DNA of 64,000 nucleotides, from positions 248,001 to 312,000 of the forward strand of contig NZ_JAHOPB010000001.1 of the NCBI RefSeq assembly GCF_019039055.1, given 5' to 3'. Source of the stretch: Reyranella humidisoli (GTDB taxonomy: Bacteria > Pseudomonadota > Alphaproteobacteria > Reyranellales > Reyranellaceae). The notes below the pieces were generated by a model. It searched no databases and was not told the DNA's origin. It saw only the letters and a program-made list of their open reading frames with translations. Made by a program: the position numbers and the translations under genes. Positions 1 through 8,176 of this stretch are shown piece after piece. Numbering within the stretch: position 1 is the stretch's first letter; the number at the start of each line of letters is the position of its first letter.

Positions 1-139
1 ATCCGTCGTGCCGGTATGTCCGTGAGTCACCAAGGCGCTGACTAGAGAGAGGCCCGCACAGCGGTCGCTATCGTGCTCCAGTGGGATCCTGCCAAACGCC
101 GGCCCCAGCTGGGCTGCCCCCGGTTTGGTTGACACCAAG

Positions 140-309
140 CTAAGCTAATCCCGCCTGCCTCTCGAACTCCATGTGGCTTCTATACCCGATGGTCGAGTCC
201 CTGTGCCTGGGGTTCTAGAAGCGTTCGATGTAATCGAACACGTCCGCCCTGGCGCGCGCGTCCAGTACATCTTGCGTGCCGTGCGCCCGGTCTTGAGCGA
301 GGAGCAGAA
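140..309 (-). pseudogene. IS3-family transposase OrfB, decayed C-terminal fragment
   Basis: Read on the minus strand in two frames, this stretch gives FCSSLKTGRTARKMYWTR (from about 309), then after a frameshift ARADVFDYIERF, then MEFERQAGLA just before a TAG at 140-142. These are the conserved C-terminal blocks of IS3-group integrase-type transposases (the SFFSSLKTER and DVFDYIERFYNP regions). An in-frame TAG at 215-217 replaces the tyrosine expected after ERF. The frameshift plus stop make it a dead copy. Just beyond the stop, 110-135 looks like the element's terminal repeat (TGGGCTGCCCCCGG...). Family assignment is from remembered motifs; the decay is seen directly. Confidence 0.75.
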
Positions 310-383
310 GATTCGCCGGATCCCGGTGGCCAACTCTCCGTCGCTCCGGCTCCGCTGGTTGCGCGGTCGCACCACCCACGCAG

Positions 384-490
384 AGATGCCATTGAGGTTG
401 CAGGTCTCAATCATGCTGTATAGCCGCGGCGCGTTCGCCGTCCGCGTCGGTGCCGACGAAGGTCCATTTTGCGGCCGAGAGTCATTGTGC
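384..490 (-). pseudogene. IS66-family transposase, decayed C-terminal fragment
   Basis: The minus strand encodes KWTFVGTDADGERAAAI (ending near 420) in one frame and YSMIETCNLNGI (385-420) in the next. Together they form the IS66 transposase C-terminal signature (NWTFVGTDADGERAAAIYSLIETCKLNGID). The two halves are separated by a small deletion, and the usual DPQAWL...ELLPWNW ending is missing because the sequence runs into the neighbouring IS3-like remnant. It cannot make a functional protein. It looks like one IS having inserted into or recombined with another, followed by decay. Confidence 0.7.
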
Positions 491-969
491 CGCGCGAAAC
501 TCCGATCCCAGCCCCACTCTCCGACCGCCCGAACCCGCCAAACATGCAGATTTACGCTCCGAATTCTCCAACAAGATCGGTCGCTCACAAGAAGAGTACT
601 AAATCCCGCAGTCATCAGCTTGGGAGAGAATGGGCCTGGGAGAGAGCGATTCAGCCCTATTGGCGCCTGGGCCGGTCAACAGGTCTGGCGTGAAAAGCCC
701 GCCGATGTTGGGCTTTCGAGCCCCCGCCGAGGCGGGAGAGACTGTTCAGTTAGGTAGCAGTGGCGGAGGATTGGAACCTGGGATCCAACGTCCTGCAGTT
801 TATGCCTATTCGTTGTGCCCCGTTGGACGTGTCTCCGTGCGGGAAGTCTGCTGGGAAGCCAAACCTCTCCCTATCCATCGATCGCGGCCAGGGACCTAGC
901 CCTCGCGGGTACCAGATCGGACATGCTCTCGAGCAAAGCCTCCGCGCCGGACTGCTTCTACAGGCCAGA
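491..969. other. non-coding, decayed stretch between IS remnants and kinase gene
   Basis: I see no credible gene here; reading frames on both strands have no recognisable domain. The stretch contains a terminator-like hairpin (about 693-746) and, at about 760-785, a T-arm-like sequence on the minus strand resembling the 3' end of a tRNA, but without a recognisable D-arm. It is most simply degraded mobile-element or tRNA-flank DNA. Confidence 0.4.
693..746 (-). terminator. probable rho-independent terminator (minus strand)
   Basis: On the minus strand a CCCGCC/GGCGGG hairpin is followed by a stem AAAGCCC / GGGCTTT with a 9-nt loop and a TTTT tract (stem 693-715). It lies just downstream of the tRNA-like remnant, so it may have ended a lost minus-strand transcript. 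Confidence 0.4.
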
Positions 970-1602
970 TCACTTGCCGTGCGCGCGCGCGGCGAGGGCT
1001 TCGAGGATAATGGCCACGCACGCTTCGGTTCCCATGGCTCCGGTATCGACCGTCACGTCGTACTCGCAGAACGTATGGACGATGTCGGCAAGTCCGCGCG
1101 CCCGGCCTACGACGCGGTCGCCGCGGGCACGCTCGCGGGCTTCCAGGATGCCGAGCGGGCAGGTAACGCCGATCGCGAAGACAGCCAGCCCGGCCGTCGA
1201 GCGACAAAAGCTCTCGTACATGGCGCGGTCGTGCAGCACATGGTCGAAAATGACAGGGTTGCCGCCGTCGACCAGCGCACGCACCGCGGGCGCCATCGAC
1301 TGTACAAGGCGGCGGAACACCGGCCCGAAACGCGCGACGACGGCAGGTGGCGCTCCTGGCGCCGATGTCGTCACCATCTCGACGCCCAGCGCCGTGAACG
1401 CATCGTGTTCAGCCTGCCGACCGGTATCGGCGCCGCGATAGTAGCGTGGCGCGGACATCAGGATGAAGTCGTCGAAGCCCACGACGAGATAGGGAGAAGG
1501 AATCGCCGCCTGCAGGGCGCGGCAAAGCGTGGTCTTACCCGCACTTGACGGGCCGTTGACCAGCACGAGGTCGGGCCAGCGCTCCGGGGTCTCTGTCATC
1601 AT
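970..1602 (-). CDS. chloramphenicol phosphotransferase-like P-loop kinase
   Basis: A predicted small-molecule kinase of the chloramphenicol 3-O-phosphotransferase (CPT) type: P-loop NTPases of about 180-210 residues that phosphorylate a hydroxyl group. From the ATG at 1602 the protein is 210 residues. The Walker A motif GPSSAGKT lies near residues 17-24, with a VGFDDFI segment downstream like the acidic motif in CPT. The frame stays open upstream to 1749, but that extension overlaps an IS-derived fragment and shows no conservation, so the internal ATG pair at 1597-1602 is preferred. No strong ribosome-binding site is visible. IS remnants on both sides suggest it came with mobile DNA. Substrate is unknown; chloramphenicol resistance should not be assumed. 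Confidence 0.65.
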   Translation of the reverse strand: MMTETPERWPDLVLVNGPSSAGKTTLCRALQAAIPSPYLVVGFDDFILMSAPRYYRGADTGRQAEHDAFTALGVEMVTTSAPGAPPAVVARFGPVFRRLVQSMAPAVRALVDGGNPVIFDHVLHDRAMYESFCRSTAGLAVFAIGVTCPLGILEARERARGDRVVGRARGLADIVHTFCEYDVTVDTGAMGTEACVAIILEALAARAHGK

Positions 1603-1649
1603 GCCGACCCAGAGGTGCGGGTGAAGGCCGGCCGACCGCACGGCAAGGA

Positions 1650-1709
1650 CAGCATCAGCTCCTGGTCCACCGGCACTGTCACGCAGGCCAGGATACGCGC
1701 CCAATCCAT
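1650..1709 (-). pseudogene. N-terminal stub of an integrase-core transposase
   Basis: From an ATG at 1709 the minus strand reads MDWARILACVTVPVDQELML before losing similarity and reaching a stop near 1600. This closely resembles the conserved start of a widespread IS transposase family whose proteins begin MDWARILAYVTGTVDQELLL. A GGGGG ribosome-binding stretch precedes the ATG, and the upstream sequence to about 1850 (ending TGGCCAAAAAACTGG on the minus strand) probably belongs to the element's left end. Only about 20 codons remain, fused to DNA just upstream of the kinase gene. Identification is from memory of the family, not from a search. Confidence 0.55.
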
Positions 1710-1898
1710 AATCGCCCCCTGCCCTGCACCGACTCGACCACGGCATCATGGGCCGTCGGCGAAATTGTATTCAGCCGCCTCAGGAACGACTACCGATGCC
1801 GCCTGAATCACTGTTCCCCGGCCGATCCAGTTTTTTGGCCATACGCGGTTCGCGCGAGATCCCCGTCGTCGTGCCCGACCCGATTAGCGAGCCATCCG

Positions 1899-2699
1899 CT
1901 AGTTGGCAGTCATGCCGCCGTCGATCACCAGCTCGCTGCCGGTGACCCAGGCGGCATCGTCGGAGGCGAGGTAGAGGCAGCCCGCCGCGATGTCGTCAGG
2001 CGTCCCGAAGCGACCGAGTGGCGTCGCTTCGAGGCGCTGGCGTGCGACGTCGGGATTGGAATGGCCCGGCACGGTCATCGGCGTGTCGACGAAGCCCGGA
2101 TGCACCGAGTTCACGCGGATCTTGTCCCGCGCGTACTGGATCGCCGCGGCCTTGGAGAAGATCCGCACCGCGCCCTTGGAGGCGTGATAGGCGGCATTGG
2201 CGTGCGAACCGACGATGCCGCAGATCGACGAGATGTTGATGATCGAGCCGCCGCCGGCCCGCAGCATGGCCGGCACCGCGGCCTTGGTGCCGAGGAAGAC
2301 GCCGGTGGCGTTGATCTCCATGACCCAGTTCCACTGCTCCAGCGTCTGGTCGGCAAGGCGCGGTCCGGCCGTCAGGCTGGTCTGGATGTTGAGCTTTGGA
2401 TCGCGGCCCGAGATACCGGCGATGTTGCACAGGATGTCGAGGCGGCCATAGGCCTTCTCGGCGTCGGCCACGATCTCGGCCCACCGGGCCTCGTGGCGCA
2501 CGTCCTGCGTCGCGAAGGTCGCCGTTCCGCCTGTGTCGACGATCTCCTTTTCCATCGCCTTGCCAAGTGTGGCGTTGCTGTCGGTGAGGACGACGGAAGC
2601 ACCGTGCAGGGCGAACAGCCTGGCCGTCGCCGCACCGATGCCCGACGCGCCACCCGTCACGAGCGCCACCTTGCCGATCAGTCTCTTCCCCGGTTGCAT
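1899..2699 (-). CDS. SDR-family NAD(P)-dependent oxidoreductase
   Basis: A classical short-chain dehydrogenase/reductase of 266 residues, cytosolic. It has the cofactor motif TGGASGIG (15-22), NIAG (92-95), the INISS catalytic-serine strand (about 154-158), YHASK (Y171, K175) and the HPGFVDTPM loop, all in canonical order. It resembles cyclopentanol or hydroxysteroid dehydrogenase-like SDRs, but the substrate cannot be read from sequence. The start at 2699 is chosen because GAGGAG sits about 7 nt upstream; a longer open frame to 2834 has no such site. It diverges from the beta-hydroxyacid dehydrogenase gene at 2964, with about 260 bp between. Confidence 0.9.
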   Translation of the reverse strand: MQPGKRLIGKVALVTGGASGIGAATARLFALHGASVVLTDSNATLGKAMEKEIVDTGGTATFATQDVRHEARWAEIVADAEKAYGRLDILCNIAGISGRDPKLNIQTSLTAGPRLADQTLEQWNWVMEINATGVFLGTKAAVPAMLRAGGGSIINISSICGIVGSHANAAYHASKGAVRIFSKAAAIQYARDKIRVNSVHPGFVDTPMTVPGHSNPDVARQRLEATPLGRFGTPDDIAAGCLYLASDDAAWVTGSELVIDGGMTAN

Positions 2700-2860
2700 G
2701 CCTGTCCTCCTCGCTTCCCCGACATTGTTTTCAGCCGCGATCGTGGCGTGGGATCGTGACACGGCGGCCAGCGAAACGACAGGCGGTGGTCTGATTGACT
2801 CCCCCGGCCGGGCCCGCACAATCCTCACAACCAAAAAGAGATTGCGAGGAAGCCATACGC

Positions 2861-2935
2861 TTCGTGTCCAAGGCGGCGTTGATCACCGCAGCCGAATTGG
2901 GCCCCGAGGGCATCGACGTCACGGGCAGCGTCTGA
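2861..2935 (+). pseudogene. possible SDR C-terminal remnant
   Basis: In the gap between two divergent genes, the plus strand reads FVSKAALITAAELGPEGI, ending at a TGA at 2933-2935. This resembles the SKAAL...AAELGPEGIRVN segment of SDR proteins with an internal deletion. There is no start codon or full domain. It may be a leftover of a duplicated or replaced dehydrogenase gene, or chance. Confidence 0.2.
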
Positions 2936-2963
2936 CAGCCAGCAAGAGACGAGGGAGAGGAAC

Positions 2964-3866
2964 ATGGCCGGCAAGGTCGGATTCATCGGACTCGGCGCCA
3001 TGGGCGGACCAATGGCGCTCAATCTCGTGAACGCGGGCTTCGCGCTCGTGGTGCACGACATCGATCAGACCAAGACCGCGCCGCTCCGGGCCAAGGGCGC
3101 CGAACTCGCCGGTACGGCGGAAGGCGTGGCGGCGGCGGTGGAGCGGACCATCGTCATCGTCGAAACCACGGAGCAGGCGGAATCGGTCATCGCCGGCGAG
3201 CGCGGCATCATCAAGAGCGCCAAGCCGGGCCACATCGTGCTCTGCATGGCGACCATCGATCCCTTCGCCGCCCGCGCCCTCGCCGACACATTGGCGGCTC
3301 AGGGTATCGCCATGCTCGATGCGCCGGTGAGCGGCGGCACGGGCCGGGCGCAGTCGGGCGAGCTGTCGGTGATCGTGGGCGGCGCCGCCGACGTGGTTGC
3401 CAAGTGCGAGGACCTCTTCTCGGCAATGGGCAACCGCACGTTTCATGTCGGCCCGCTGGGCAATGGGCTTGCCATGAAGCTGGTCAACAACATGCTGGTC
3501 CAGGTCAACACCGTGGCGGTGGCCGAGGCCCTGGTGCTGGGCGTCAAGGCGGGGCTCGATCCGCAGATGATCTATGACGTGGTGCGCGTCTCGACCGGCG
3601 CCAGTGCCGCGTGGGAACTGCGCGTGCCGCGAATTCTGAACGACGATTTCGAGCCGGGCGGCACGATCGACATTTCCTACAAGGATCAGGAACTGGAGAC
3701 TGCCTTCGCAAAGCGGCTGGGCGTGCCGCTGCTGCTCGCGAACGTCACGCAGCAGGTCTACCAGATGGCGCGTGCCCGTGGCCTCAACAAGCAGGACGGG
3801 GCGGCGATCGTCAAAGTCTTCGAGCAGATGGCGGGCGTCACCGTGAAGAAGGGGACAGGGCAATGA
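2964..3866 (+). CDS. NAD(P)-dependent beta-hydroxyacid dehydrogenase (3-hydroxyisobutyrate dehydrogenase family)
   Basis: A 300-residue member of the 3-hydroxyisobutyrate / tartronate-semialdehyde reductase family, which oxidises beta-hydroxyacids or reduces the matching semialdehydes. It shows the Rossmann motif GLGAMGGPM (9-17), the substrate-binding DAPVSGGTG (119-127) and the catalytic lysine in NGLAMKLVNNM (K172), followed by the all-helical C-terminal domain. A GGGAGAGG ribosome-binding site precedes the ATG. Its stop overlaps the next gene's start (ATGA), so it is co-translated with the alpha/beta hydrolase, which hints at a shared small-acid or ester pathway. Exact substrate unknown. 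Confidence 0.9.
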   Translation: MAGKVGFIGLGAMGGPMALNLVNAGFALVVHDIDQTKTAPLRAKGAELAGTAEGVAAAVERTIVIVETTEQAESVIAGERGIIKSAKPGHIVLCMATIDPFAARALADTLAAQGIAMLDAPVSGGTGRAQSGELSVIVGGAADVVAKCEDLFSAMGNRTFHVGPLGNGLAMKLVNNMLVQVNTVAVAEALVLGVKAGLDPQMIYDVVRVSTGASAAWELRVPRILNDDFEPGGTIDISYKDQELETAFAKRLGVPLLLANVTQQVYQMARARGLNKQDGAAIVKVFEQMAGVTVKKGTGQ

Positions 3867-4552
3867 CCACATTCGTGCTGATCCACGGCGCCTACCAGGG
3901 CGGCTGGATCTGGAAGACGACCGCCGAGCACTTGCGTACCAGGGGCCATCTGGTGCTGACGCCGACGCTCGACGGGTGCGCCGAGCGCAAGGGCGGGCTT
4001 CGCGCCGGCATCGACACCGAGAGCCACGCGGCCGAAATCGCCGAGCTGCTGTTCTACCAGGACCTGCAGGATGTCGTGCTGGCTGGCACCAGCACCGGCG
4101 GCATGGTGATGGCGCGTGCGGCCGAACTTGCACGCGAGCGTGTGGCACGGGTGGTATTCGCCGATGCGCTGGCGCTGCGCGACGGCGAGGCGTTGCCCGA
4201 TATCGTGAAGCGTCCGACCGCCGTGAACACCGAATTCGGCACCGGCCCGTCGCGCCAGGATTTCGAGACGCGCCTGTTCGTCGATCTCGAGCCCAAGGTG
4301 CGGGCCTGGGCGCTGGAGCGCTGCACGCCGCATCCGATCGCCGCCATGCAGGCGCCGGTCAAGCTGGACCGCTTCTGGGACCAGGCTTGGAACGCCTCGG
4401 TGATCTGGTGCAAGCGCAGCTCGAACCCGCCCGTCGCGCACCAGCGCCGCGCCGCCGAGCGGCTGAAGGCACGATGGCACGAGCTCGATACCGGCCATTA
4501 CCCCATGTTGAGCGAGCCGGCCGCCCTGGCGCGGCTGATCGCAGAAGGATGA
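3863..4552 (+). CDS. alpha/beta hydrolase, esterase-like
   Basis: A 229-residue alpha/beta hydrolase resembling the salicylate/plant methylesterase-like group. The oxyanion HG motif (LIHGAYQGGW, from residue 6), the nucleophile elbow GTSTGG (S77) and a C-terminal histidine in DTGHYPM (about H212) form the expected Ser-Asp-His set. The ATG at 3863 overlaps the stop of the upstream dehydrogenase by ATGA, which fixes the start and implies coupling. A short open frame (MTDVTETKGADL...) starts in the same way at its 3' end but quickly loses sense. Substrate unknown. Confidence 0.85.
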   Translation: MTTFVLIHGAYQGGWIWKTTAEHLRTRGHLVLTPTLDGCAERKGGLRAGIDTESHAAEIAELLFYQDLQDVVLAGTSTGGMVMARAAELARERVARVVFADALALRDGEALPDIVKRPTAVNTEFGTGPSRQDFETRLFVDLEPKVRAWALERCTPHPIAAMQAPVKLDRFWDQAWNASVIWCKRSSNPPVAHQRRAAERLKARWHELDTGHYPMLSEPAALARLIAEG

Positions 4553-4660
4553 CGGACGTGACGGAGACGAAGGGCGCCGACCTGCGTGCGTTGTTGCCTG
4601 ACCACTGGTCTCGCTCCCCTGCCGCTGGCATACGCGTCGTTCCGCGGGCCACCAGGCCCG

Positions 4661-5872
4661 TCAGGGACGCCGGCGCAGCGCCGTCACCATGACCAGCGCC
4701 GCGACCGCCTGCAGCGCCACCGTCGTGCCCAGCGCCCAGCTGTAGCCGTCAGGATCCCAGCCGCCCGAATCGGTGCGCGGCCAGAGGTCGAGGACCCAGC
4801 CAACCGCCGCCTGGACCGCGAAGGCCAGGCCCAGCGCCACCGTGTTGGTCGCCGTCGAGACCCGGCCGGTCAGGTCGGGCGGGAACATCTGGTTGACCAC
4901 CACGTAGCCCACCGAGCCGGCGGCGCTGAACAGCGCCATCGCGAGAAACAGCGCCAGCACAACCGCGAACTCGCGCGGCTGCAACATCAGCCCGACCTGC
5001 ACCGCTACCACGGCGACCAGCGCCACGATGGGCACGATCACGGCCGGCAGGCCGAGCCGTTCCGCGCGGCTGGCGGCGCTGCCGGTCAGCACGCTGCCCG
5101 CGATCATCGCCAGTGTGTAGAGGAACAGCACGCCGGCCCGGGTCGCCCCGTCCATGCCGGCAACGTCGCGCAGCCACGGTCCGGCCCACAGGCCGAGGTA
5201 GGCGAAGTTGAAGGTCGAGATGGTCGCGACCGCCGGGCCGAAGAGCCAGAAGGTCGGCGACGCCAGGATGCGCGCGCTCGAGGCGAGGTAGCCCCCGAGC
5301 GTCGGCGCCGGTCCCGGCCCGCGCGGCTTTTCGGGCACCGCCAGGAAAATCCAGAGCGCGACCGCGAGCGTGACGGCGCACAGGACCCAGAAGACGCCGC
5401 GCCAGCCCAGCGTCGGCAGCAGGGCCTGCACCGGCACGGTCGTGACCATGCTGCCGACCGCGGCGATCGCCGTCGAGATGCCGATGACCTGGGCGACGCG
5501 ACGGCGCTCGAACCAGTCGGCATTGCCCTTTAGCACCGCCATCAGCCCGGCCGAGATGCCGACGCCCAGCAGGACGCGCCCCAGAGCCAGCCCGGTAAAT
5601 CCCGGCGACAGCGCAAAGATCGCGAATCCGAGCGCCGCCAGCGCCATCAGCGCGACCTGGACGCGCCGCGCACCGAAGGCGTCGAGCGCGACCCCCAGCG
5701 GCAGCTGCGTCACGGCATAGGCGGCGAACATGCAGGCGGCCAGCGTCCCCAACTCGACCGCCGACAGGCCAAGCTCCACGGCCAGCACCGGCCCGACGAT
5801 CGCCATCACCGTGCGCGCGGCCTGGTTCACGAAGTGCGCCGCAGCGAACGGGAGCGTCACTCTCAGCAACAT
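4661..5872 (-). CDS. MFS transporter
   Basis: A 403-residue inner-membrane protein with about 12 hydrophobic segments and the major-facilitator pattern: a first helix pair, the cytoplasmic DAFGARRVQ loop between helices 2 and 3 (the MFS motif A position, GxxxDrxGrR-like), and GRVLLGVGISAG in helix 4. It probably exports or imports a small organic solute by proton symport or antiport. The ATG at 5872 is used; a TTG two codons upstream is also possible, and no strong ribosome-binding site marks either. It is convergent with the dehydrogenase/hydrolase pair, so functional linkage is unproven. Confidence 0.85.
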   Translation of the reverse strand: MLLRVTLPFAAAHFVNQAARTVMAIVGPVLAVELGLSAVELGTLAACMFAAYAVTQLPLGVALDAFGARRVQVALMALAALGFAIFALSPGFTGLALGRVLLGVGISAGLMAVLKGNADWFERRRVAQVIGISTAIAAVGSMVTTVPVQALLPTLGWRGVFWVLCAVTLAVALWIFLAVPEKPRGPGPAPTLGGYLASSARILASPTFWLFGPAVATISTFNFAYLGLWAGPWLRDVAGMDGATRAGVLFLYTLAMIAGSVLTGSAASRAERLGLPAVIVPIVALVAVVAVQVGLMLQPREFAVVLALFLAMALFSAAGSVGYVVVNQMFPPDLTGRVSTATNTVALGLAFAVQAAVGWVLDLWPRTDSGGWDPDGYSWALGTTVALQAVAALVMVTALRRRP

Positions 5873-6046
5873 CGACAAACAGTATGACAGGCATTCCAGT
5901 CGGGCGTCGCCTGGGGAACAGTCGCTGGGACCCGGTGCCCTCCAAGGGCGCCGAGACCGGTCAACAGATCGTCGACGAAATGCGTGCCGCTATTGGGCTT
6001 CTTCGGGCTCAGTCCGCTCACCGGAGAACGCTGTCCCGTGCGGCAC

Positions 6047-6136
6047 TGGCGGAGGGGGTGGGATTCGAACCCACGGTACGCTTGCACGCACAACAGTTTT
6101 CGAGACTGTCCTAATCGACCACTCTAGCACCCCTCC
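6047..6136 (-). tRNA. tRNA-Ser (CGA)
   Basis: A 90-nt class II tRNA with a 7-bp acceptor stem GGAGGGG / CCCCTCC, encoded CCA end, T-loop GGTTCGAATCC and a long variable arm typical of serine tRNAs. The anticodon stem ACAGT/ACTGT encloses the loop CTCGAAA, giving anticodon CGA, which reads UCG codons. It lies alone between the MFS gene and rplU, on the opposite strand to rplU. Confidence 0.95.
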
Positions 6137-6482
6137 GGGCGCGGGTTTATAGGCGGGCGTCTTTGGAGGAGCAACAGCTTCCCGCAGGCAGCGGCGCGAA
6201 GTCTCAAAAGGGCTCGAATCGCTCGCCAGGCGGCGCGCGGGCGGGCTGTCCGGACGGCAGCAGCGCCTCCCGCGAGGCCCTGTTCAGCTCCAGAGCCTTG
6301 AAAAGATTGTCTTTTCAGCACTGGCGGCGTTCAATTCGTGGCGTCCGCCAGACCCGCCTCCGGCGTTGACTCACGAGCGGGCATGCGTATATTCCGCGCT
6401 TCTTCGGCGGGCCCTGCGGTCCGCCGCGTTATTTCGTGTTTTTCGGCGTTTCAGGCCGGGGAACCTCAAGCCGGGTGTCATC
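6137..6482 (+). promoter_or_regulatory. rplU-rpmA promoter and leader region
   Basis: No gene is visible in this 346-bp stretch. A near-consensus sigma-70 promoter is present: -35 TTGACT at 6366-6371, a 16-nt spacer and -10 TATATT at 6388-6393. Transcription would start near 6400, giving a leader of about 80 nt before rplU. In other bacteria the L21 operon leader can bind ribosomal protein L20 or L21-type regulators; nothing here proves such control. Confidence 0.7.
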
Positions 6483-6782
6483 ATGATCGCCGTTATCCGC
6501 ACGGGTGGAAAGCAATACACGGTCGCCGCCGACGACCAGCTCACGGTCGAGAAGATCGACGGAGAGGCCGGCACCAAGGTCGAATTCACCGACGTGCTGA
6601 TGGTCGGCGACAAGATCGGCGCGCCGGTCGTCGAGGGCGCCAAGGTCGTTGGCTCGATCGTCAAGCAGGCCCGCGGCGAGCACGTGATCATCTTCAAGAA
6701 GCGCCGTCGCCAGAATTCGCGGCGCAAGAACGGCCATCGTCAGGACCTGACGGTGGTCAAGATCGAACAGATCGTCGCCTGA
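6483..6782 (+). CDS. rplU: 50S ribosomal protein L21
   Basis: Ribosomal protein bL21, 99 residues, a beta-barrel protein of the large subunit that contacts 23S rRNA with L20. The start [12 protein letters not shown] and the basic block [17 protein letters not shown] followed by TVVKI are family hallmarks. It heads the conserved rplU-rpmA pair under the promoter at 6366-6393. The ATG at 6483 is chosen because it gives the universal N-terminus; the frame is open further upstream without conservation. Confidence 0.98.
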   Translation: MIAVIRTGGKQYTVAADDQLTVEKIDGEAGTKVEFTDVLMVGDKIGAPVVEGAKVVGSIVKQARGEHVIIFKKRRRQNSRRKNGHRQDLTVVKIEQIVA

Positions 6783-6804
6783 GCAGAGCGACCGGAGTAG
6801 TACG

Positions 6805-7077
6805 ATGGCACATAAGAAAGCAGGCGGCTCCTCGCGTAACGGCCGCGATTCCGACGGCAAGCGCCTCGGCGTGAAGCGCTTCGGCGGACAGAAGGTCCTG
6901 TCGGGCAACATCCTGGTCCGCCAGCGCGGCACCAAGATGAACCCGGGTGAGAATGTCGGCCTCGGTCGCGACCACACCCTGTTCGCCACCATCGACGGTG
7001 TCGTGTCCTTCCGCACCCGTGCGGGCGGCAAGGTCGAGGTGAACGTTCTCCCGGCGCCGGCACTGGCCGCCGAATAG
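6805..7077 (+). CDS. rpmA: 50S ribosomal protein L27
   Basis: Ribosomal protein bL27, 90 residues. It begins [20 protein letters not shown], the classical N-terminal tail that reaches the peptidyl-transferase centre. The downstream [21 protein letters not shown] and GENVG motifs are all present. No Firmicutes-type cleavable pre-sequence is seen. It follows rplU by 22 nt and is ended by a strong terminator before obgE. Confidence 0.98.
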   Translation: MAHKKAGGSSRNGRDSDGKRLGVKRFGGQKVLSGNILVRQRGTKMNPGENVGLGRDHTLFATIDGVVSFRTRAGGKVEVNVLPAPALAAE

Positions 7078-7101
7078 CCGTTCCCATCCCATCGGATTGA
7101 G

Positions 7102-7134
7102 AAGGGGGAGCGGCTCGCCGTTCCCCCTTTTCGT
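7102..7134 (+). terminator. rho-independent terminator after rpmA
   Basis: An 8-bp perfect stem AAGGGGGA / TCCCCCTT with an interior GC-rich loop is followed by TTTTCG. It lies between rpmA and obgE and should separate abundant ribosomal-protein mRNA from the downstream obgE-proBA transcript, with partial read-through possible. Confidence 0.8.
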
Positions 7135-7150
7135 TTCTGGACCCCATCCC

Positions 7151-8176
7151 ATGAAGTTCCTCGACCAGGCCAAGATCTACGTCCGCTCCGGCAACGGCGG
7201 CGCCGGATGCGCGGGCTTTCGCCGCGAGAAATTCATCGAGTTCGGCGGACCGGACGGCGGCGACGGCGGGCGCGGCGGCGACGTGATCGCCGAATGCGTC
7301 GACGGCCTCAACACGCTGATCGACTATCGATATGCCCAGCATTTCAAGGCCGAGACCGGCCATCACGGCATGGGCAGCCAGCGCACCGGCGGCAAGGGCA
7401 AGGACATCGTGCTGCGCCTGCCGCGCGGCACGCAGATCTTCGCCGAGGACAACGAGACGCTGCTGGTCGACATGACCGAGATCGGCCAGCGCGTGATCAT
7501 CGCCAAGGGCGGCGACGGCGGCTACGGCAACCTGCACTACAAGACCTCGACCAACCGCGCGCCGCGCCGCGCCGATGCGGGCTGGCCCGGCCAGGAAATG
7601 GCGCTCTGGCTGCGCCTCAAGCTGATCGCCGACATCGGCCTGGTCGGGTTGCCCAACGCCGGCAAGTCGACCTTCCTTTCCACCAACACCAACGCGCGCC
7701 CCAAGATCGCGGACTATCCCTTCACGACGCTGCACCCCGGCCTCGGCGTGGTGAAGGTGGGCGACGGCTCCGACGCGCGCGAGTTCGTGATGGCCGACAT
7801 TCCCGGCCTCATCGAAGGCGCGCATGAAGGCGCCGGCCTCGGCACGCGCTTCCTCGGCCATGTCGAGCGCTGCCGCGCGCTGCTGCACCTCGTCGACGGC
7901 ACGCAGGACGACGTGGTCGACGCCTATCGCACGGTGCGCCGCGAGCTGAAGGCCTATGGCGGCAACCTCGCGCGCAAGAAGGAAATCCTCGCGCTCAACA
8001 AGACCGACGCCATGACGCCGGAGGACATCGAGGCCAAGCGCGCCGCGCTCGCGAAGACCAGCCGCAAGACCGTGCATGTCATCTCCGCGGTCTCGCGCCA
8101 GGGCGTGGCGCCGCTCCTGCACGAGCTGATGAAGCTGGTCGAGAAGCAGCGGGCGCCCTCCCGGGAAGCGGCATGA
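7151..8176 (+). CDS. obgE: GTPase Obg/CgtA
   Basis: Obg GTPase of 341 residues, a large-subunit assembly and (p)ppGpp-responsive factor that is normally essential. The glycine-rich Obg fold spans about residues 1-158 ([24 protein letters not shown]). The G domain follows with the P-loop GLPNAGKST (166-174), the [12 protein letters not shown] switch II and the NKTD specificity motif. It lacks the extra C-terminal OCT domain of Bacillus Obg. Its stop overlaps the proB start (ATGA), so obgE and proB are translationally coupled. Confidence 0.97.
   Translation: MKFLDQAKIYVRSGNGGAGCAGFRREKFIEFGGPDGGDGGRGGDVIAECVDGLNTLIDYRYAQHFKAETGHHGMGSQRTGGKGKDIVLRLPRGTQIFAEDNETLLVDMTEIGQRVIIAKGGDGGYGNLHYKTSTNRAPRRADAGWPGQEMALWLRLKLIADIGLVGLPNAGKSTFLSTNTNARPKIADYPFTTLHPGLGVVKVGDGSDAREFVMADIPGLIEGAHEGAGLGTRFLGHVERCRALLHLVDGTQDDVVDAYRTVRRELKAYGGNLARKKEILALNKTDAMTPEDIEAKRAALAKTSRKTVHVISAVSRQGVAPLLHELMKLVEKQRAPSREAA

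Noticed and set aside
970..1749. Longer start for the kinase at 1749
   Set aside because: The extra 49 codons overlap the IS-derived fragment read in another frame and show no kinase similarity.
5730..6152. Reading frames translating through the tRNA-Ser region (GGGGGIRTHGTLARTT type)
   Set aside because: This is the well-known false protein produced by translating a serine tRNA backwards.
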